A DNA stretch of 64,000 nt from Streptomyces pseudovenezuelae (GCF_001513955.1 NZ_KQ948151.1:443271-507270); one strand, 5' to 3'; numbered from the stretch's first letter, positions 43,469 through 52,283 are shown. A program made the numbers and translations. The notes: generated by a model not told the origin, from the sequence alone.

Positions 43469-43723
43469 ATGCCGCAGGACGAGGCCGTGATCGGTTGCAC
43501 GGGAAAACTGCTCATCGGGACGCGCGGTGCCGCGGGCCCCGGCGAGATCCTCGTGCGGGTCAGAGGCGGCTCGGAGACCTTCCTCGCCTGGTCCGAGGAT
43601 CCCCTGCCCACCGGAGCGACCGTGCTCGTGATCGAGTCGCGTGGATGCCGAGCGGTCGGCGTCATGGCGTGGGCGGATCCATTGGACGCGCTCGGCGATC
43701 CGCCGGCGCCGGCTGAGGAGTAA
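43469..43723 (+). CDS. Small NfeD-like OB-fold protein
   Basis: About 84 residues: DEAVIGCTGKLLIGTRGAAG, then GEILVRVRGGSETFLAWSED, then a VLVIESRGCRAVGVMA segment. The order of strands matches the NfeD C-terminal OB fold, but the usual membrane helices are missing. It is immediately followed (two bases) by a flotillin gene, the classic NfeD-flotillin partnership. ATG at 43469 is preferred; GTG at 43466 is close to GGAGGA. Confidence 0.65.
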   Translation: MPQDEAVIGCTGKLLIGTRGAAGPGEILVRVRGGSETFLAWSEDPLPTGATVLVIESRGCRAVGVMAWADPLDALGDPPAPAEE

Positions 43724-43725
43724 CG

Positions 43726-44913
43726 ATGTTCGGATACCGCGTTCCCGCTCCCGACGAGGCGATGCTGATCTCGGGGGGACGGCGGGGACTGGGGGGCGCG
43801 CCGTTCCGAGTGGTGACGGGGCACGGAAAGTTCGTGCTGCCGATCTTTCGCAAGACCCGCTTCCTCACCCTGTCGATGTGCGAGTCCGAGGTCACCGAGA
43901 CCTGCGTGACCCGGCAGGGCATCGCACTGCACGTCCGTGCGGTCATCGCTTTCAAGGTCGGCAACGACCACGAGAGCATCATCAACGCGGGCCAGCGCTT
44001 CCTCTCCGACCAGGACCAGATGTCGGTGCTGACCGGCCGGATCTTCGCCGGTCACCTGCGGGCCATCATCGGCTCGATGACGGTCGAGGAGATCGTCACC
44101 GAGCGGCAGAAGCTCGCCGCGGAGGTCCTGGACACCTCGAAGACCGAGATGGCGAAGATCGGCCTGATCGTGGACTCGCTGCAGATCCAGTCCATCGACG
44201 ACGGCGACACCGGCTACATCGACGCGATGTCCGCGCCGCACAAGGCGGCCATCCAGCGGCAGGCGCAGATCGCCCAGGCGCAGGCCACCCAGGCCTCGGT
44301 CGAGGCGGAGCAGGTGGCGGCCCGCAACCAGGCCGAGTACGCCCGGCAGACCGCCATCGTCAAGGCGGAGTACTCGGCCGAGGTGGACCGTGCCCAGGCG
44401 CGGGCCGCGCAGGCCGGGCCGCTCGCGCTGGCGCACGCCCAGCAGGAGGTTCTGGACGCCCAGACGGAACTTGCCCTGCGGCAGGCGAAACTGCGCCAGC
44501 AGCAGCTGGTGGCCGAGATCGTGAAGCCCGCCGAGGCCGAGGCCGAGCGGATCAGGGTGCTCGCCGCCGCCGAGGCCCAGCGGATGAAGATCCAGGCGGA
44601 GGCGGCGGCCTCCTACGACCGGGTCGCGCTCGACCGGATGATCATCGACCAGCTCCCGCAGATCGTGAAGGAGGCGGCCGGCGGCCTCGCCGGCGCCAAC
44701 GTCAACGTCCTCAACGGCGCCGACGGGCTCGGTGAGATCGCCGCCGGTCTGGTGTCGCAGGGCCTGACGATCCTCGACTCGGTCCGGCAGAACCTGAGCG
44801 GCCAGGACTCCTCCGACGACCGCCGCTCCTCGGAGAGCAGCGGCAACGGTCTGCTCCAGCTGCACTCCCGCAAGGACGACAAGTCGGACGACGGCCCGGT
44901 CAACGTCGAATGA
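43726..44913 (+). CDS. Flotillin-like SPFH-domain protein
   Basis: 395 residues. The SPFH domain occupies the first 180 or so (MFGYRVPAPDEAMLISGG, GKFVLPIFRKTRFLTLSM, MTVEEIVTERQKLAAEV). A long Ala/Glu/Gln-rich coiled coil follows (about 185-310). No N-terminal membrane helix is seen, unlike many flotillins, so attachment may rely on its NfeD-like partner or on acylation. It probably organises a membrane microdomain for pathway enzymes or the transporter; that is inference from its position. Confidence 0.85.
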   Translation: MFGYRVPAPDEAMLISGGRRGLGGAPFRVVTGHGKFVLPIFRKTRFLTLSMCESEVTETCVTRQGIALHVRAVIAFKVGNDHESIINAGQRFLSDQDQMSVLTGRIFAGHLRAIIGSMTVEEIVTERQKLAAEVLDTSKTEMAKIGLIVDSLQIQSIDDGDTGYIDAMSAPHKAAIQRQAQIAQAQATQASVEAEQVAARNQAEYARQTAIVKAEYSAEVDRAQARAAQAGPLALAHAQQEVLDAQTELALRQAKLRQQQLVAEIVKPAEAEAERIRVLAAAEAQRMKIQAEAAASYDRVALDRMIIDQLPQIVKEAAGGLAGANVNVLNGADGLGEIAAGLVSQGLTILDSVRQNLSGQDSSDDRRSSESSGNGLLQLHSRKDDKSDDGPVNVE

Positions 44914-45004
44914 GGGTTCTCCCGTAAGGACGGATGTACGTGGCCCTTCGCCCGGTGCGGCGCGAGGGCTCAGGTCGGAAGCGGGCCGGAACCACCCGAC
45001 GGAT

Positions 45005-45595
45005 TCAGCCGCCGGACGTCTCCGGTCCGCGCTGCCCGAAGGTGCTGAGCGGCGGCACCGGACGCGGGCCGGTCCCCGGGACCCAGCCCGCGTCCAGCTT
45101 GCGCAGGCCCACGCCGTCCGGCGCCCAGATGTGGCAGCTGTTCAGCACACCGGCCGTGGAACGCGGGTCGTGGGCCTGCTCACCGGCGTACCGCAGGCCC
45201 GCGTTCGCCGAGATGGCCGCCTGCACCACCGCGGGGCCCAGGGCGCGGGCCAGCTCGTGCAGGTGCGAGCAGCCCGACACCCCGCGGAACCGTTGCTGGA
45301 CGGCCCGGTTGTATCCGGCGGCGACGCTGAGCCCGACCAGTCCGTCGAACACCGGGGTGATCAACGGGCACTCGGCGTGCGGGAAGGTCCGCATGTCCGC
45401 CTCGGCGTGCACGACGACCATGTCGGCCAGACGGACGCGCACGGCGAGGCCCATCCGGTGGACGACGTCGGCGGGCGGTTCCGCCCAGGGGCGCACGTCG
45501 CTCAGTTCCGCCTCGACCGAGATCTCGTCGCCGCCTTCCGCGTACGCGGTGACGGTGATCGTGCGGCGGTGCAGCGGGAGTTCGGAGCGGGTCAT
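45005..45595 (-). CDS. DUF2889 protein
   Basis: 196 residues with the DUF2889 pattern: an N-terminal LHRRTITVTAY, DISVEAELSDVRP-like strands, HAEADMRTFPHAECP, LVGLSVAAGYNRAVQQRF and GVSGCSHLHELAR. Such proteins occur in catabolic clusters but have no known activity. It overlaps the preceding enoyl-CoA hydratase gene (ATGA). The last 30 residues are proline- and glycine-rich and probably disordered. Confidence 0.75.
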   Translation of the reverse strand: MTRSELPLHRRTITVTAYAEGGDEISVEAELSDVRPWAEPPADVVHRMGLAVRVRLADMVVVHAEADMRTFPHAECPLITPVFDGLVGLSVAAGYNRAVQQRFRGVSGCSHLHELARALGPAVVQAAISANAGLRYAGEQAHDPRSTAGVLNSCHIWAPDGVGLRKLDAGWVPGTGPRPVPPLSTFGQRGPETSGG

Positions 45596-46443
45596 GACGA
45601 CGCCTCCTGCGCGAGCGCCGGGGCCGGGGTGGGGGCCGTGGCCGGGGTCTCGCCCAGTCCCGCGAACTCCGGCGGCCGGCGCTCGATGAAGCTGCGCACG
45701 CCCTCACGGTAGTCCGGGGCGCGTTTCGCCGTGGCCAGGAGGGCGGCGGCGTGGTCGCGGCTCTCGGTGAAGGTCCTCGCCTGGTCGTCGGCGAGCTGGC
45801 GCTTGATGAGGGACATCGCGTACGGGCTGGCCGAGCGGGCCAGTTCGCCCGCGTAGGCGAGGGCCGTCGGGAGCAGGTCCTGCGGTTCGACCAGCCGGTT
45901 GACCAGCCCCATGGCCAGGGCCTCCGTCCCGGTGATCCGGCGCGAGGACAGCAGCAGGTCGGCGGCGTTGCCGTAGCCGATCAGCCGGGGCAGGATCCAG
46001 GACACGCCGTCCTCGGCCACCAGCCCGCGCGCGCTGAAGGCGGCGGCGAACTTGGCGTGCGGCACGGCGAACCGGATGTCGCACATCAGGGCCTGGTTGA
46101 ACCCGATGCCGGCGCAGGCGCCGTTGACGGCCGCCACCACGGGCTTCGGGAACGACATGGGCCGGGTGCGCGGGGGCAGCCGGTCGGTCGGCCAGGGGCG
46201 GGCGCCCGACGAGGCGGCGTCCAGGACGCTCATGTCCATGCCCGGGCAGAAGCTGCGCCCGGCGCCGGTGAGCACCACGGCCCGCACCCGTGGATCGTGC
46301 TCCGCCCGGTCGAACAGTTCGTTGTAGAGCAGCTCCATCTCCAGCGTCCAGGCGTTGTGCCGCTCGGGCCGGTTCAGGGTCAGCAGCATGACCCCGTCGT
46401 CGGTGAGATCGGTGAGGATCTCCGGGGCCGGGTTCTCGGTCAT
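45592..46443 (-). CDS. Enoyl-CoA hydratase/isomerase family protein
   Basis: 283 residues of the crotonase fold: LTLNRPERHNAW, the oxyanion-hole segments AGRSFCPGMDMS and NGACAGIGFNQAL, and ARGLVAEDGVSWILPRLIG with acidic residues at the catalytic position. It is closely similar to the gene at 52284-53147 (CPGMDM and NGACAGIG are shared), so the two are paralogs. Divergent from the GntR regulator and coupled to DUF2889. Confidence 0.88.
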   Translation of the reverse strand: MTENPAPEILTDLTDDGVMLLTLNRPERHNAWTLEMELLYNELFDRAEHDPRVRAVVLTGAGRSFCPGMDMSVLDAASSGARPWPTDRLPPRTRPMSFPKPVVAAVNGACAGIGFNQALMCDIRFAVPHAKFAAAFSARGLVAEDGVSWILPRLIGYGNAADLLLSSRRITGTEALAMGLVNRLVEPQDLLPTALAYAGELARSASPYAMSLIKRQLADDQARTFTESRDHAAALLATAKRAPDYREGVRSFIERRPPEFAGLGETPATAPTPAPALAQEASS

Positions 46444-46486
46444 CGGGTCACTCCCGCGGTATCCGTCGGCTGGACCGGCTTTATAG

Positions 46487-46503
46487 ATAGATGAATCATC
46501 TAT
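46487..46503. promoter_or_regulatory. 17-bp perfect palindrome, likely GntR operator
   Basis: ATAGATGAATCATCTAT is a perfect inverted repeat around a single central base. It lies between the divergent hydratase operon and the GntR/FadR-type regulator, a typical place for autoregulation. It contains the TGAAT motif shared by other control regions of the cluster. Confidence 0.7.
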
Positions 46504-46562
46504 ATACCCAAGGACCGCGAGAACGCCAGATCAGGTCGCGCAAGGAGAAGATCACCGAGGGC

Positions 46563-46606
46563 TTGACCTGGTACCCTCGATGCACTAAGACGATTCATTT
46601 AGCTAT
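46563..46606 (+). promoter_or_regulatory. Possible promoter and TGAAT-type site of the GntR gene
   Basis: TTGACC at 46563-46568 and TAAGAC at 46586-46591 lie 17 bases apart, like -35 and -10 boxes. Directly after comes ATTCATTTAGCTAT (46593-46606), with the ATTCA half-site. This precedes the GTG start of the regulator at 46621. Confidence 0.4.
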
Positions 46607-46620
46607 ACGAGGAGCCCACC

Positions 46621-47424
46621 GTGGCCGAGGCAGCCCGCACCGCAGAATCGGCGACCTTGCCGGTCCCCGCCCGCAGTCGCGTCGGACGTCAGGTGCGGGT
46701 GCCGAAGACCGCCGAGCTGGTCGCCGCGCATCTGCGTCGCCAGATCGTCCGGGGCGAGCTGAAGCCCGACGACGCACTGCCCCCGGAGTCGGGCCTGATG
46801 GAGCAGTTCGGCATCTCGCGGCCCACACTGCGCGAGGCGTTCCGGGTGCTGGAGTCGGAGTCCCTGATCACGGTGCGCCGCGGAGCCCACGGCGGCGCCC
46901 GGGTGAGCGCCCCGGACTCGGACGTCGCCGCCCGCTTCGCCGGACTGATCCTCGAGTACCGCGGCGCCACCCTGGGCGACATCTACCGCGCCGCGGCCCT
47001 CATCGAGCCGCCCTGCGCCCGCCAGCTCGCCACCAAGCACACGGCCGAGGACATCAAGCGGCTGCGTGACGCCGTGGCGGCCGAGAAGGCCGTCCTCGAC
47101 GACCCGCTCGCCCTGGTCGACGCGCAGGACGCCTTCCACGCCCTGCTGGTCGAGCTCACGGGCAACCAGACCCTGATCCTGCTGTGCGGCATGCTACGCA
47201 ACATCATCGACCGGGCGAACGCCTCGTACACGGCGGGCGCGGCCGATGCGGAGGCGCAGAAGACGCAGGCCCTGAAGGGACACCGGGCGCATGTGCGGAT
47301 GGTCGGCCTGATCGAGTCCGGCAAGGCGGACGAGGCCGAGAAGCTGTGGCAGCGGCACATCTCCAGCGCGGACGACGTGGTGAACGCCGCTGGGCCCAAG
47401 ACGGTGCTCGAACTCCTCGACTGA
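46621..47424 (+). CDS. FadR-type GntR transcriptional regulator
   Basis: 267 residues. The winged helix lies at about residues 28-95 (KTAELVAAHLRRQIVRGELK, LPPESGLMEQFGISRPTLRE, FRVLESESLITVRRG) and an FCD effector domain occupies the rest. It is the only transcription factor seen in the cluster and is the natural candidate for regulating it, probably by an acyl-CoA or pathway acid. GTG start at 46621 follows CGAGGAG. Confidence 0.9.
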   Translation: MAEAARTAESATLPVPARSRVGRQVRVPKTAELVAAHLRRQIVRGELKPDDALPPESGLMEQFGISRPTLREAFRVLESESLITVRRGAHGGARVSAPDSDVAARFAGLILEYRGATLGDIYRAAALIEPPCARQLATKHTAEDIKRLRDAVAAEKAVLDDPLALVDAQDAFHALLVELTGNQTLILLCGMLRNIIDRANASYTAGAADAEAQKTQALKGHRAHVRMVGLIESGKADEAEKLWQRHISSADDVVNAAGPKTVLELLD

Positions 47425-47476
47425 CCCGCCCCACCTCACGGCGAGTCCGCCTCCGTTCCCCCTTGCGCTCTCTAAT

Positions 47477-47508
47477 CAGTTAGATAATTATAGAAGGCGT
47501 ACTGAATA
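47477..47508 (+). promoter_or_regulatory. Shared AT-rich element, copy 1 (amidohydrolase promoter)
   Basis: CAGTTAGATAATTATAG, seven variable bases, then ACTGAATA. The same 17-mer and 8-mer with the same spacing recur at 58689-58720. It lies 25 bases before the amidohydrolase start. It is probably a promoter-operator. Confidence 0.6.
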
Positions 47509-47533
47509 GTTCCTGGGGCCCGGAGGCGACGCC

Positions 47534-48715
47534 ATGGCCGAACAGCGCAAGCCCATCTTCGACTGCGACCAGCACATGTACGAGGAGCGGGACTCCTTCA
47601 CCCGCTACCTTCCGAAGGAGTTCCTCGGTGCGGCCGTCGCCCCGGTGACCCTGCCGGACGGGCGGGAGGTGATCCTCGCCGGGGACCGCATCGTCGTATG
47701 CCTGGAACCGGAGTTCGGGCAGGTCTACCGTCCCGGCTCGCTCAAGGAGATGCTCAAGGCGATGGCCTCGGGCAACCCCGAGGAGACGTACCAGTTCGAG
47801 CCGATGCACGAGTCGTACCAGAACCGCGAGGCCCGGCTGCGCGTCATGGACGAGCAGGGGCTGGACCAGACGATCATCTACCCGGGCGGCTGGGCACTGG
47901 TCGCCGAGGAATACGTGCAGGGCGTGGAGCCGCTCTACGCCAACTACCACTCCTTCAACCGGTACATGAACGAGGTCTGGGGCTTCAACCACCAGAACCG
48001 CATCTACGCCCCCGCACTGCTGTCGCTGCGGGATCTGCCCAGCGCGGTCAAGGAGCTGGAGTACGTCCTCGACCAGGGCGCCCGCTTCATCCTGCTGCCC
48101 ACCGGCCCCGTGTACGGCCGCTCGCCGGGCGACCCGTACTTCGACCCGTTCTGGAAACTGGTCAACGAGGCCAAGGCGAGCGTCTGTTACCACATCAGCG
48201 AGTTCTACTACAACTCGCAGGTGGCGCCCTCCTGGGGCTACGACCCGAACCCCATCCACTTCCGGATGTCGGCCTGGCAGTGGCAGAACACCTACGGCCA
48301 GCGCCCCATCGAGGAGACGCTGTCCGCGCTGATCTTCGACAACCTCTTCGGCCGCTTCCCCGACATCAACGTCCTGGTGTCCGAGTTCGGCTCCGAGTGG
48401 GTGCCGCACTTCGTGCGCCACATGGACAAGAGCCGCGGCATGGGCCGCAACGGCCCCTGGATCGGCGGGCAGTTGGACGAGCGCCCCAGCCAGGTCTTCC
48501 GCAAGCACGTCCGCGTGGTGCCCTATCCGGAGGACGACATCGTGAACGTCGTCAAGCGCCTCGGCTACCACGAGTCCCTTGTCATGGGCTCCGACTTCCC
48601 GCACGCGGAGGGCCTGGCCGCCCCCGGCGACTTCCGCAAGCTCATCGCCGAACTCGACGAGTCCGCCCAGGACGACATCATGTACAACAACGCCCAGCAG
48701 CTGATCAGCCGCTGA
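47534..48715 (+). CDS. Amidohydrolase_2-family metal-dependent hydrolase
   Basis: 393 residues of the TIM-barrel amidohydrolase family (ACMSD-related). Metal-binding candidates are DCDQHMYE (about residues 10-17), H190s in CYHISEFYY and the C-terminal GSDFPHAEG motif. The family includes decarboxylases of aromatic acids and hydrolases of cyclic compounds. Its place in the cluster suggests ring cleavage or decarboxylation of a pathway intermediate. A shared AT-rich element precedes it. Confidence 0.85.
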   Translation: MAEQRKPIFDCDQHMYEERDSFTRYLPKEFLGAAVAPVTLPDGREVILAGDRIVVCLEPEFGQVYRPGSLKEMLKAMASGNPEETYQFEPMHESYQNREARLRVMDEQGLDQTIIYPGGWALVAEEYVQGVEPLYANYHSFNRYMNEVWGFNHQNRIYAPALLSLRDLPSAVKELEYVLDQGARFILLPTGPVYGRSPGDPYFDPFWKLVNEAKASVCYHISEFYYNSQVAPSWGYDPNPIHFRMSAWQWQNTYGQRPIEETLSALIFDNLFGRFPDINVLVSEFGSEWVPHFVRHMDKSRGMGRNGPWIGGQLDERPSQVFRKHVRVVPYPEDDIVNVVKRLGYHESLVMGSDFPHAEGLAAPGDFRKLIAELDESAQDDIMYNNAQQLISR

Positions 48716-48734
48716 GCGGCACGCGCCAAGGGGA

Positions 48735-48765
48735 GAGCCCGGTACCGGGATTCGGTACCGGGCTC
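48735..48765. terminator. Bidirectional hairpin terminator
   Basis: A 13-bp stem with the core AGCCCGGTACCG and its complement surrounds a five-base loop. It lies between the convergent amidohydrolase and beta-lactamase-fold genes. Confidence 0.65.
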
Positions 48766-48773
48766 AGCTCTGC

Positions 48774-49901
48774 CTAGTCCGTGAGATCCGCCGCGAGATT
48801 CGCGATGTTCGCGAGCAGGGCCGAGCCGCGCCGGGAGTGGTCGTAGCCGGCAAGCGGGTAGCCGTTGCTCAGGCAGGCGAAGGACAGACCGCTCTGCGGG
48901 TCCATGAAGCCGAGTTGGTAGGCGGCTCCGGCGCTGCCGAAGAGGGCCGGCGAACCGGTGGACGGCAGGTTGCTGCCCGCGTCCGGGCCGGCCACGGTGA
49001 CGAACAGGCCCATGCTGGTACGGCGGCCGGAGCCGCCCCCGTAGATCTGCTCCCCGTGCGGGTGGTCCGTCAGCCGGATCCGGGTGCCCTCCGCCACGGC
49101 CTCCGGTTTCCACAGCCCCGAGTGTTCCAGCGCCTGGAAGTACAGGGCGACGTCGGCGGCCGTGGCGACCAGGGCGTGGCTGGGCTCCCCGGCCGCCAGC
49201 ACCCGCGGGTCGGACAGGTACCAGGGGCCCCAGGGGTCGGGTTCCTGCGCGTCGCTCGTGCGGTCGGTGGCGGTCATCGGGGCGACGGTGCCGGGCTGCC
49301 GGTCCACCGGGACGCCGAGTTCGAGCGAGGACAAGCCGAGCGGTACGGCGATCCGCTCGCGCAGGTAGTCGGGGAAGGCCAGGCCCGTACGCCGCTCCAC
49401 GATCTCGGCGATCAGCCAGGCCGCCGAGGTGAGGTGGAACTGGAAGCGGCTGCCGGGCGGGTGGTCGAGCCGCCAGCGGCCGAAGGCGGCGAGGCGCTGC
49501 TCGCGGTCGAGCGTCTTCGGGTACCCGAGCGGTGCGAAGGGGAAGCCGGCGGTGTGGGTGAGCACCTGCTCGACCGTCACGGTCTCCTTCCCGTTCGGCG
49601 CGAACTCCGGGATGATCGCGGCCACTTGCTCGGCCGGGTCCAGCAGGCCCTCGCCCAGCAGCTTCCAGACCGCGCCCGCGACGATCGACCGCCCGACGGA
49701 CTGCAGGACGTATCGCGTGGAGGGTTCGGCGTCCCCCCAGGTCTCGAAGGCGACCAGCTTCCCGCCCCGTGCCACGGCGACCTGCGCGGACGGCAGCGGT
49801 CCGTGCTCGACCTCCAGGCGGATGCGGCGCAGGAGCACGTCCAGCCGGTGCGGGTCGACGCCGACGGCTTCCGGGGCGACGACCGAGTGGTCAAGCGTCA
49901 C
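48774..49901 (-). CDS. Beta-lactamase-fold serine hydrolase lacking SxxK lysine
   Basis: About 375 residues. The fold is shown by QVAVARGGKLVAFETWGDA, VTVEQVLTHTAGFPFAPLG and FPDYLRERIAVPLGLSSLE. The usual S-x-x-K motif reads S68-V-G-R71, with Arg in place of Lys, and the YxN position reads FHLTSAAW. Activity as a typical esterase/beta-lactamase is doubtful. GTG at 49901 follows GGAGGAG and overlaps the ligase gene by 11 bases, so it is the last gene of the six-gene minus operon. Confidence 0.78.
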   Translation of the reverse strand: MTLDHSVVAPEAVGVDPHRLDVLLRRIRLEVEHGPLPSAQVAVARGGKLVAFETWGDAEPSTRYVLQSVGRSIVAGAVWKLLGEGLLDPAEQVAAIIPEFAPNGKETVTVEQVLTHTAGFPFAPLGYPKTLDREQRLAAFGRWRLDHPPGSRFQFHLTSAAWLIAEIVERRTGLAFPDYLRERIAVPLGLSSLELGVPVDRQPGTVAPMTATDRTSDAQEPDPWGPWYLSDPRVLAAGEPSHALVATAADVALYFQALEHSGLWKPEAVAEGTRIRLTDHPHGEQIYGGGSGRRTSMGLFVTVAGPDAGSNLPSTGSPALFGSAGAAYQLGFMDPQSGLSFACLSNGYPLAGYDHSRRGSALLANIANLAADLTD

Positions 49902-51384
49902 GTGGTTCTCCTCCGAGCGGGGTGAATTCCCATTCGAGCGCGGTGGGTTCCCGCAGGCTTCGGCGTACGACCTTGCCGTTCGCGTTGCGCGGCAGGTCGT
50001 CCACGAACCACCAGCGGACGGGGACCTTGAACCCGGACAGCCGGGCGCGGGTGTGGCTCCTGAGTGCCGCCGGTTGTGGCGGGGTGTCGGGATCGGCGGG
50101 GACGACGAAGGCGACGACGGTCTGGCCGAGCCGCTCGTCCGGAACGCCGGTGACGGCGACGTCCGCCACCCCGGGGTGCGCGGACAGGACCGTCTCCACC
50201 TCCAGCGGGTGGACGTTCTCGCCACCACGGATGATCATGTCGGTGTGCCGGCCGAGCAGGTAGAGGTACCCGTCCTCCGCCACGCGGCCCAGGTCGCCGC
50301 TGCGCAGCCAGCCTTCGGCGTCGAGCTTGAAGAGGTGGTCGGCGCGGGCGTGGATCTCTCCGACGCCGTCCGGGCCGGGGGCGTGGACCCTGATCTCGAC
50401 CCCGGGTGCGGGCCGCCCCACCGACCGCAGCAGCTCGGTGCGTCCGGCCACCGCCTCCCGGTGGTCCTCGGGGGTGAGCACGCTGATCGGCGAACCCTCG
50501 GTCTGTCCGAACATGTTGAGCATGCGCACGCCGGGCATCGCCTCGTACGTCCTGCGCAAGGTGCCGGGGCGGACGGGCGCGCCACCGTACTGGAGGGTCC
50601 GCAGTGTCTCGTGGCGGGCCTGTCCGGCCGCCAGCAGGGTCTCCAGCATCGCGGGGACCATGCTGGTGTGCGTGGTGCCGAGCTCGCGGAGCAGGGCCCA
50701 GCCCTCGACGGTGAAGCGGGGCAGGCCGGTGATCAGGGCGCCGGCGGCGAGGGCGACGGCGATGTTGCCGAGGCCCGCGATGTGGTGGAAGGGCGCGCTG
50801 CCGCCGTAGAAGCTGTCGGGGCCGAGCGCGCACAGCCGCCCGTTCACGCGGGCCCGGGCTGCCAGGCGCCGTTGGCTCATGGGGACGGCCTTGGGCAGGC
50901 CCGTCGTCCCGGAGGTGTGCAAGACGGCGGCGAGGTCGTCGGGTCCGGCGGTCAACCGCCTTCCGGCAGGCGTGAGTTCGGGCAAGACGGCCAGTCGTCG
51001 GCCGGACAGTTCGGCGACCTGCGTGCCGAGGTCGGCGAACTCGGGCTGTGCCAGCAGGACGTGCGCCCGGGTCTCCTTGACCACGGCGGCGAGCTCGTAT
51101 GCCGTCATGCGGACGCCGAGGGGTGCGAGGGGGTGGCCGGATCCGGCGCCGCCGATCACCAGCGCGAGGGCGTCGGCGGAGGTGGCGATCAGTGCGGGCA
51201 CCGGTTCGCAGGGCTCCATGCCGAGGGTGTCCAGCCAGGCCGCCGCTCCGGCCGCGCGGTCGAGGAGTTCGCGTCCGGTCCAGGTCAGGTCGCCGAACCG
51301 GACGGCGGGGTGGGCGTGGTCGTAGGCACGGCTCACCATGGCGGTCCAGGTGGCCGCCGTCCCGGGCTCCTGCGCGGCGGCCAT
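49891..51384 (-). CDS. AMP-forming acyl-CoA synthetase
   Basis: 497 residues. ANL motifs are clear: LHTSGTTGLPKAVPMS (P-loop), NMFGQTEGSP, GWLRSGDLGRVAEDGYLYLLGR and the catalytic lysine motif PRNANGKVVRRSL near the end. It would join a carboxylic acid to CoA at the cost of ATP. Its place in an operon with hydratases and a thioesterase suggests activation of the imported acid. Confidence 0.9.
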   Translation of the reverse strand: MAAAQEPGTAATWTAMVSRAYDHAHPAVRFGDLTWTGRELLDRAAGAAAWLDTLGMEPCEPVPALIATSADALALVIGGAGSGHPLAPLGVRMTAYELAAVVKETRAHVLLAQPEFADLGTQVAELSGRRLAVLPELTPAGRRLTAGPDDLAAVLHTSGTTGLPKAVPMSQRRLAARARVNGRLCALGPDSFYGGSAPFHHIAGLGNIAVALAAGALITGLPRFTVEGWALLRELGTTHTSMVPAMLETLLAAGQARHETLRTLQYGGAPVRPGTLRRTYEAMPGVRMLNMFGQTEGSPISVLTPEDHREAVAGRTELLRSVGRPAPGVEIRVHAPGPDGVGEIHARADHLFKLDAEGWLRSGDLGRVAEDGYLYLLGRHTDMIIRGGENVHPLEVETVLSAHPGVADVAVTGVPDERLGQTVVAFVVPADPDTPPQPAALRSHTRARLSGFKVPVRWWFVDDLPRNANGKVVRRSLREPTALEWEFTPLGGEPRDA

Positions 51385-51388
51385 CGGG

Positions 51389-51811
51389 TCAGGGCTCCAG
51401 GCGGGCCGCCGCGGTGCCGGTGACCACCTCGGCGCCGTTCTGGTTGACGGTGCGCACGGTGAAGTGGGCGACCGGGCCGGCCGGCGTGTCCTCGATCGAC
51501 TCGACGGTGACCGTGGCGGTGAGGGTGTCGCCGGGCCAGACCTGGGCCTTGAAGCGCACGCCGTAGCGGAGCAGTGCCTCGGGGCCGACCCAGTCGGTCA
51601 GGACGCGGCCGGTCATGCCCATGGTCAGCATGCCGTGGGCGAAGACGCCGGGATAGCCCGCGGCCTCGACGGCGAACCGCTCGTCGGTGTGCAGGGGGTT
51701 GAAGTCGCCGGAGGCGCCCGCGTACTGCACGATCCGGGTGCGCTTGAGGTCGTCGACGAGGACGCGTCCGCGTGTCTCGCCGACCTTGATGTCGTCCGGG
51801 CTCAGGCTCAT
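51389..51811 (-). CDS. MaoC-like hydratase, catalytic-type subunit
   Basis: 140 residues. The hot-dog hydratase motif is visible: YAGASGDFNPLHTDERFA followed by FAHGMLTMGMTGR, including the Asp/His pair of R-specific enoyl hydratases. Its start overlaps the stop of a second hot-dog gene (ATGA). The two probably form a heterodimeric hydratase, as do ChsH1 and the MaoC part of ChsH2. Confidence 0.88.
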   Translation of the reverse strand: MSLSPDDIKVGETRGRVLVDDLKRTRIVQYAGASGDFNPLHTDERFAVEAAGYPGVFAHGMLTMGMTGRVLTDWVGPEALLRYGVRFKAQVWPGDTLTATVTVESIEDTPAGPVAHFTVRTVNQNGAEVVTGTAAARLEP

Positions 51812-52260
51812 CGGGCGTCCTTCGGGGTCGCCGGGCCCTCGGGGACGACGGCCACGGTCACGGCGCTGACGACCGGTGCGCCGTCGGCGTCCCGGTACTC
51901 GGTGATGCGTTCGGTGAAGAGCAGGCGGCCGGTGCGGCCCTGCTTCTCCCAGCTGCGGCCCGTGCTGTGGTGCGCGTGGAGGGTCTCGCCGGCGCGCACC
52001 GGGCGGTGGTACTCGAAGTGCTGTTCGGCGTGCAGCCCGCCGCCGCCCTCGGCCATGACGCCGGCGTCACGCCCCGACCCGAACCACTCCTCGTCCGGCT
52101 TGGGACGCAGGTGGGAGTCGGGGTCGTAGTGGGCGCTCGCCATGGTGAAGGTGGGCGGTGCGAGCGCGGACGCGCCCTGGTACGCCGGGTTCTCGTCGCC
52201 GATGGCGCGGGCGAACATCATGATGTGCCCGGCCTCGACGGGGAAGGGTTGCCCTGTCAT
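51808..52260 (-). CDS. MaoC N-terminal-type (FAS1-like) hydratase subunit
   Basis: About 150 residues. It has VEAGHIMMFARAIGDENPAY, APPTFTMASAHYDP and a C-terminal HFEYHRPVRAGETL, the pattern of the non-catalytic FAS1-like half of two-part hydratases. It is coupled to the catalytic MaoC subunit by an ATGA overlap. ATG at 52260 follows GAGGAG. The longer reading frame upstream is a shadow of the neighbouring hydratase gene. Confidence 0.82.
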   Translation of the reverse strand: MTGQPFPVEAGHIMMFARAIGDENPAYQGASALAPPTFTMASAHYDPDSHLRPKPDEEWFGSGRDAGVMAEGGGGLHAEQHFEYHRPVRAGETLHAHHSTGRSWEKQGRTGRLLFTERITEYRDADGAPVVSAVTVAVVPEGPATPKDAR

Positions 52261-52283
52261 CTGCGTGTGCTCCTCGCTTCGGT

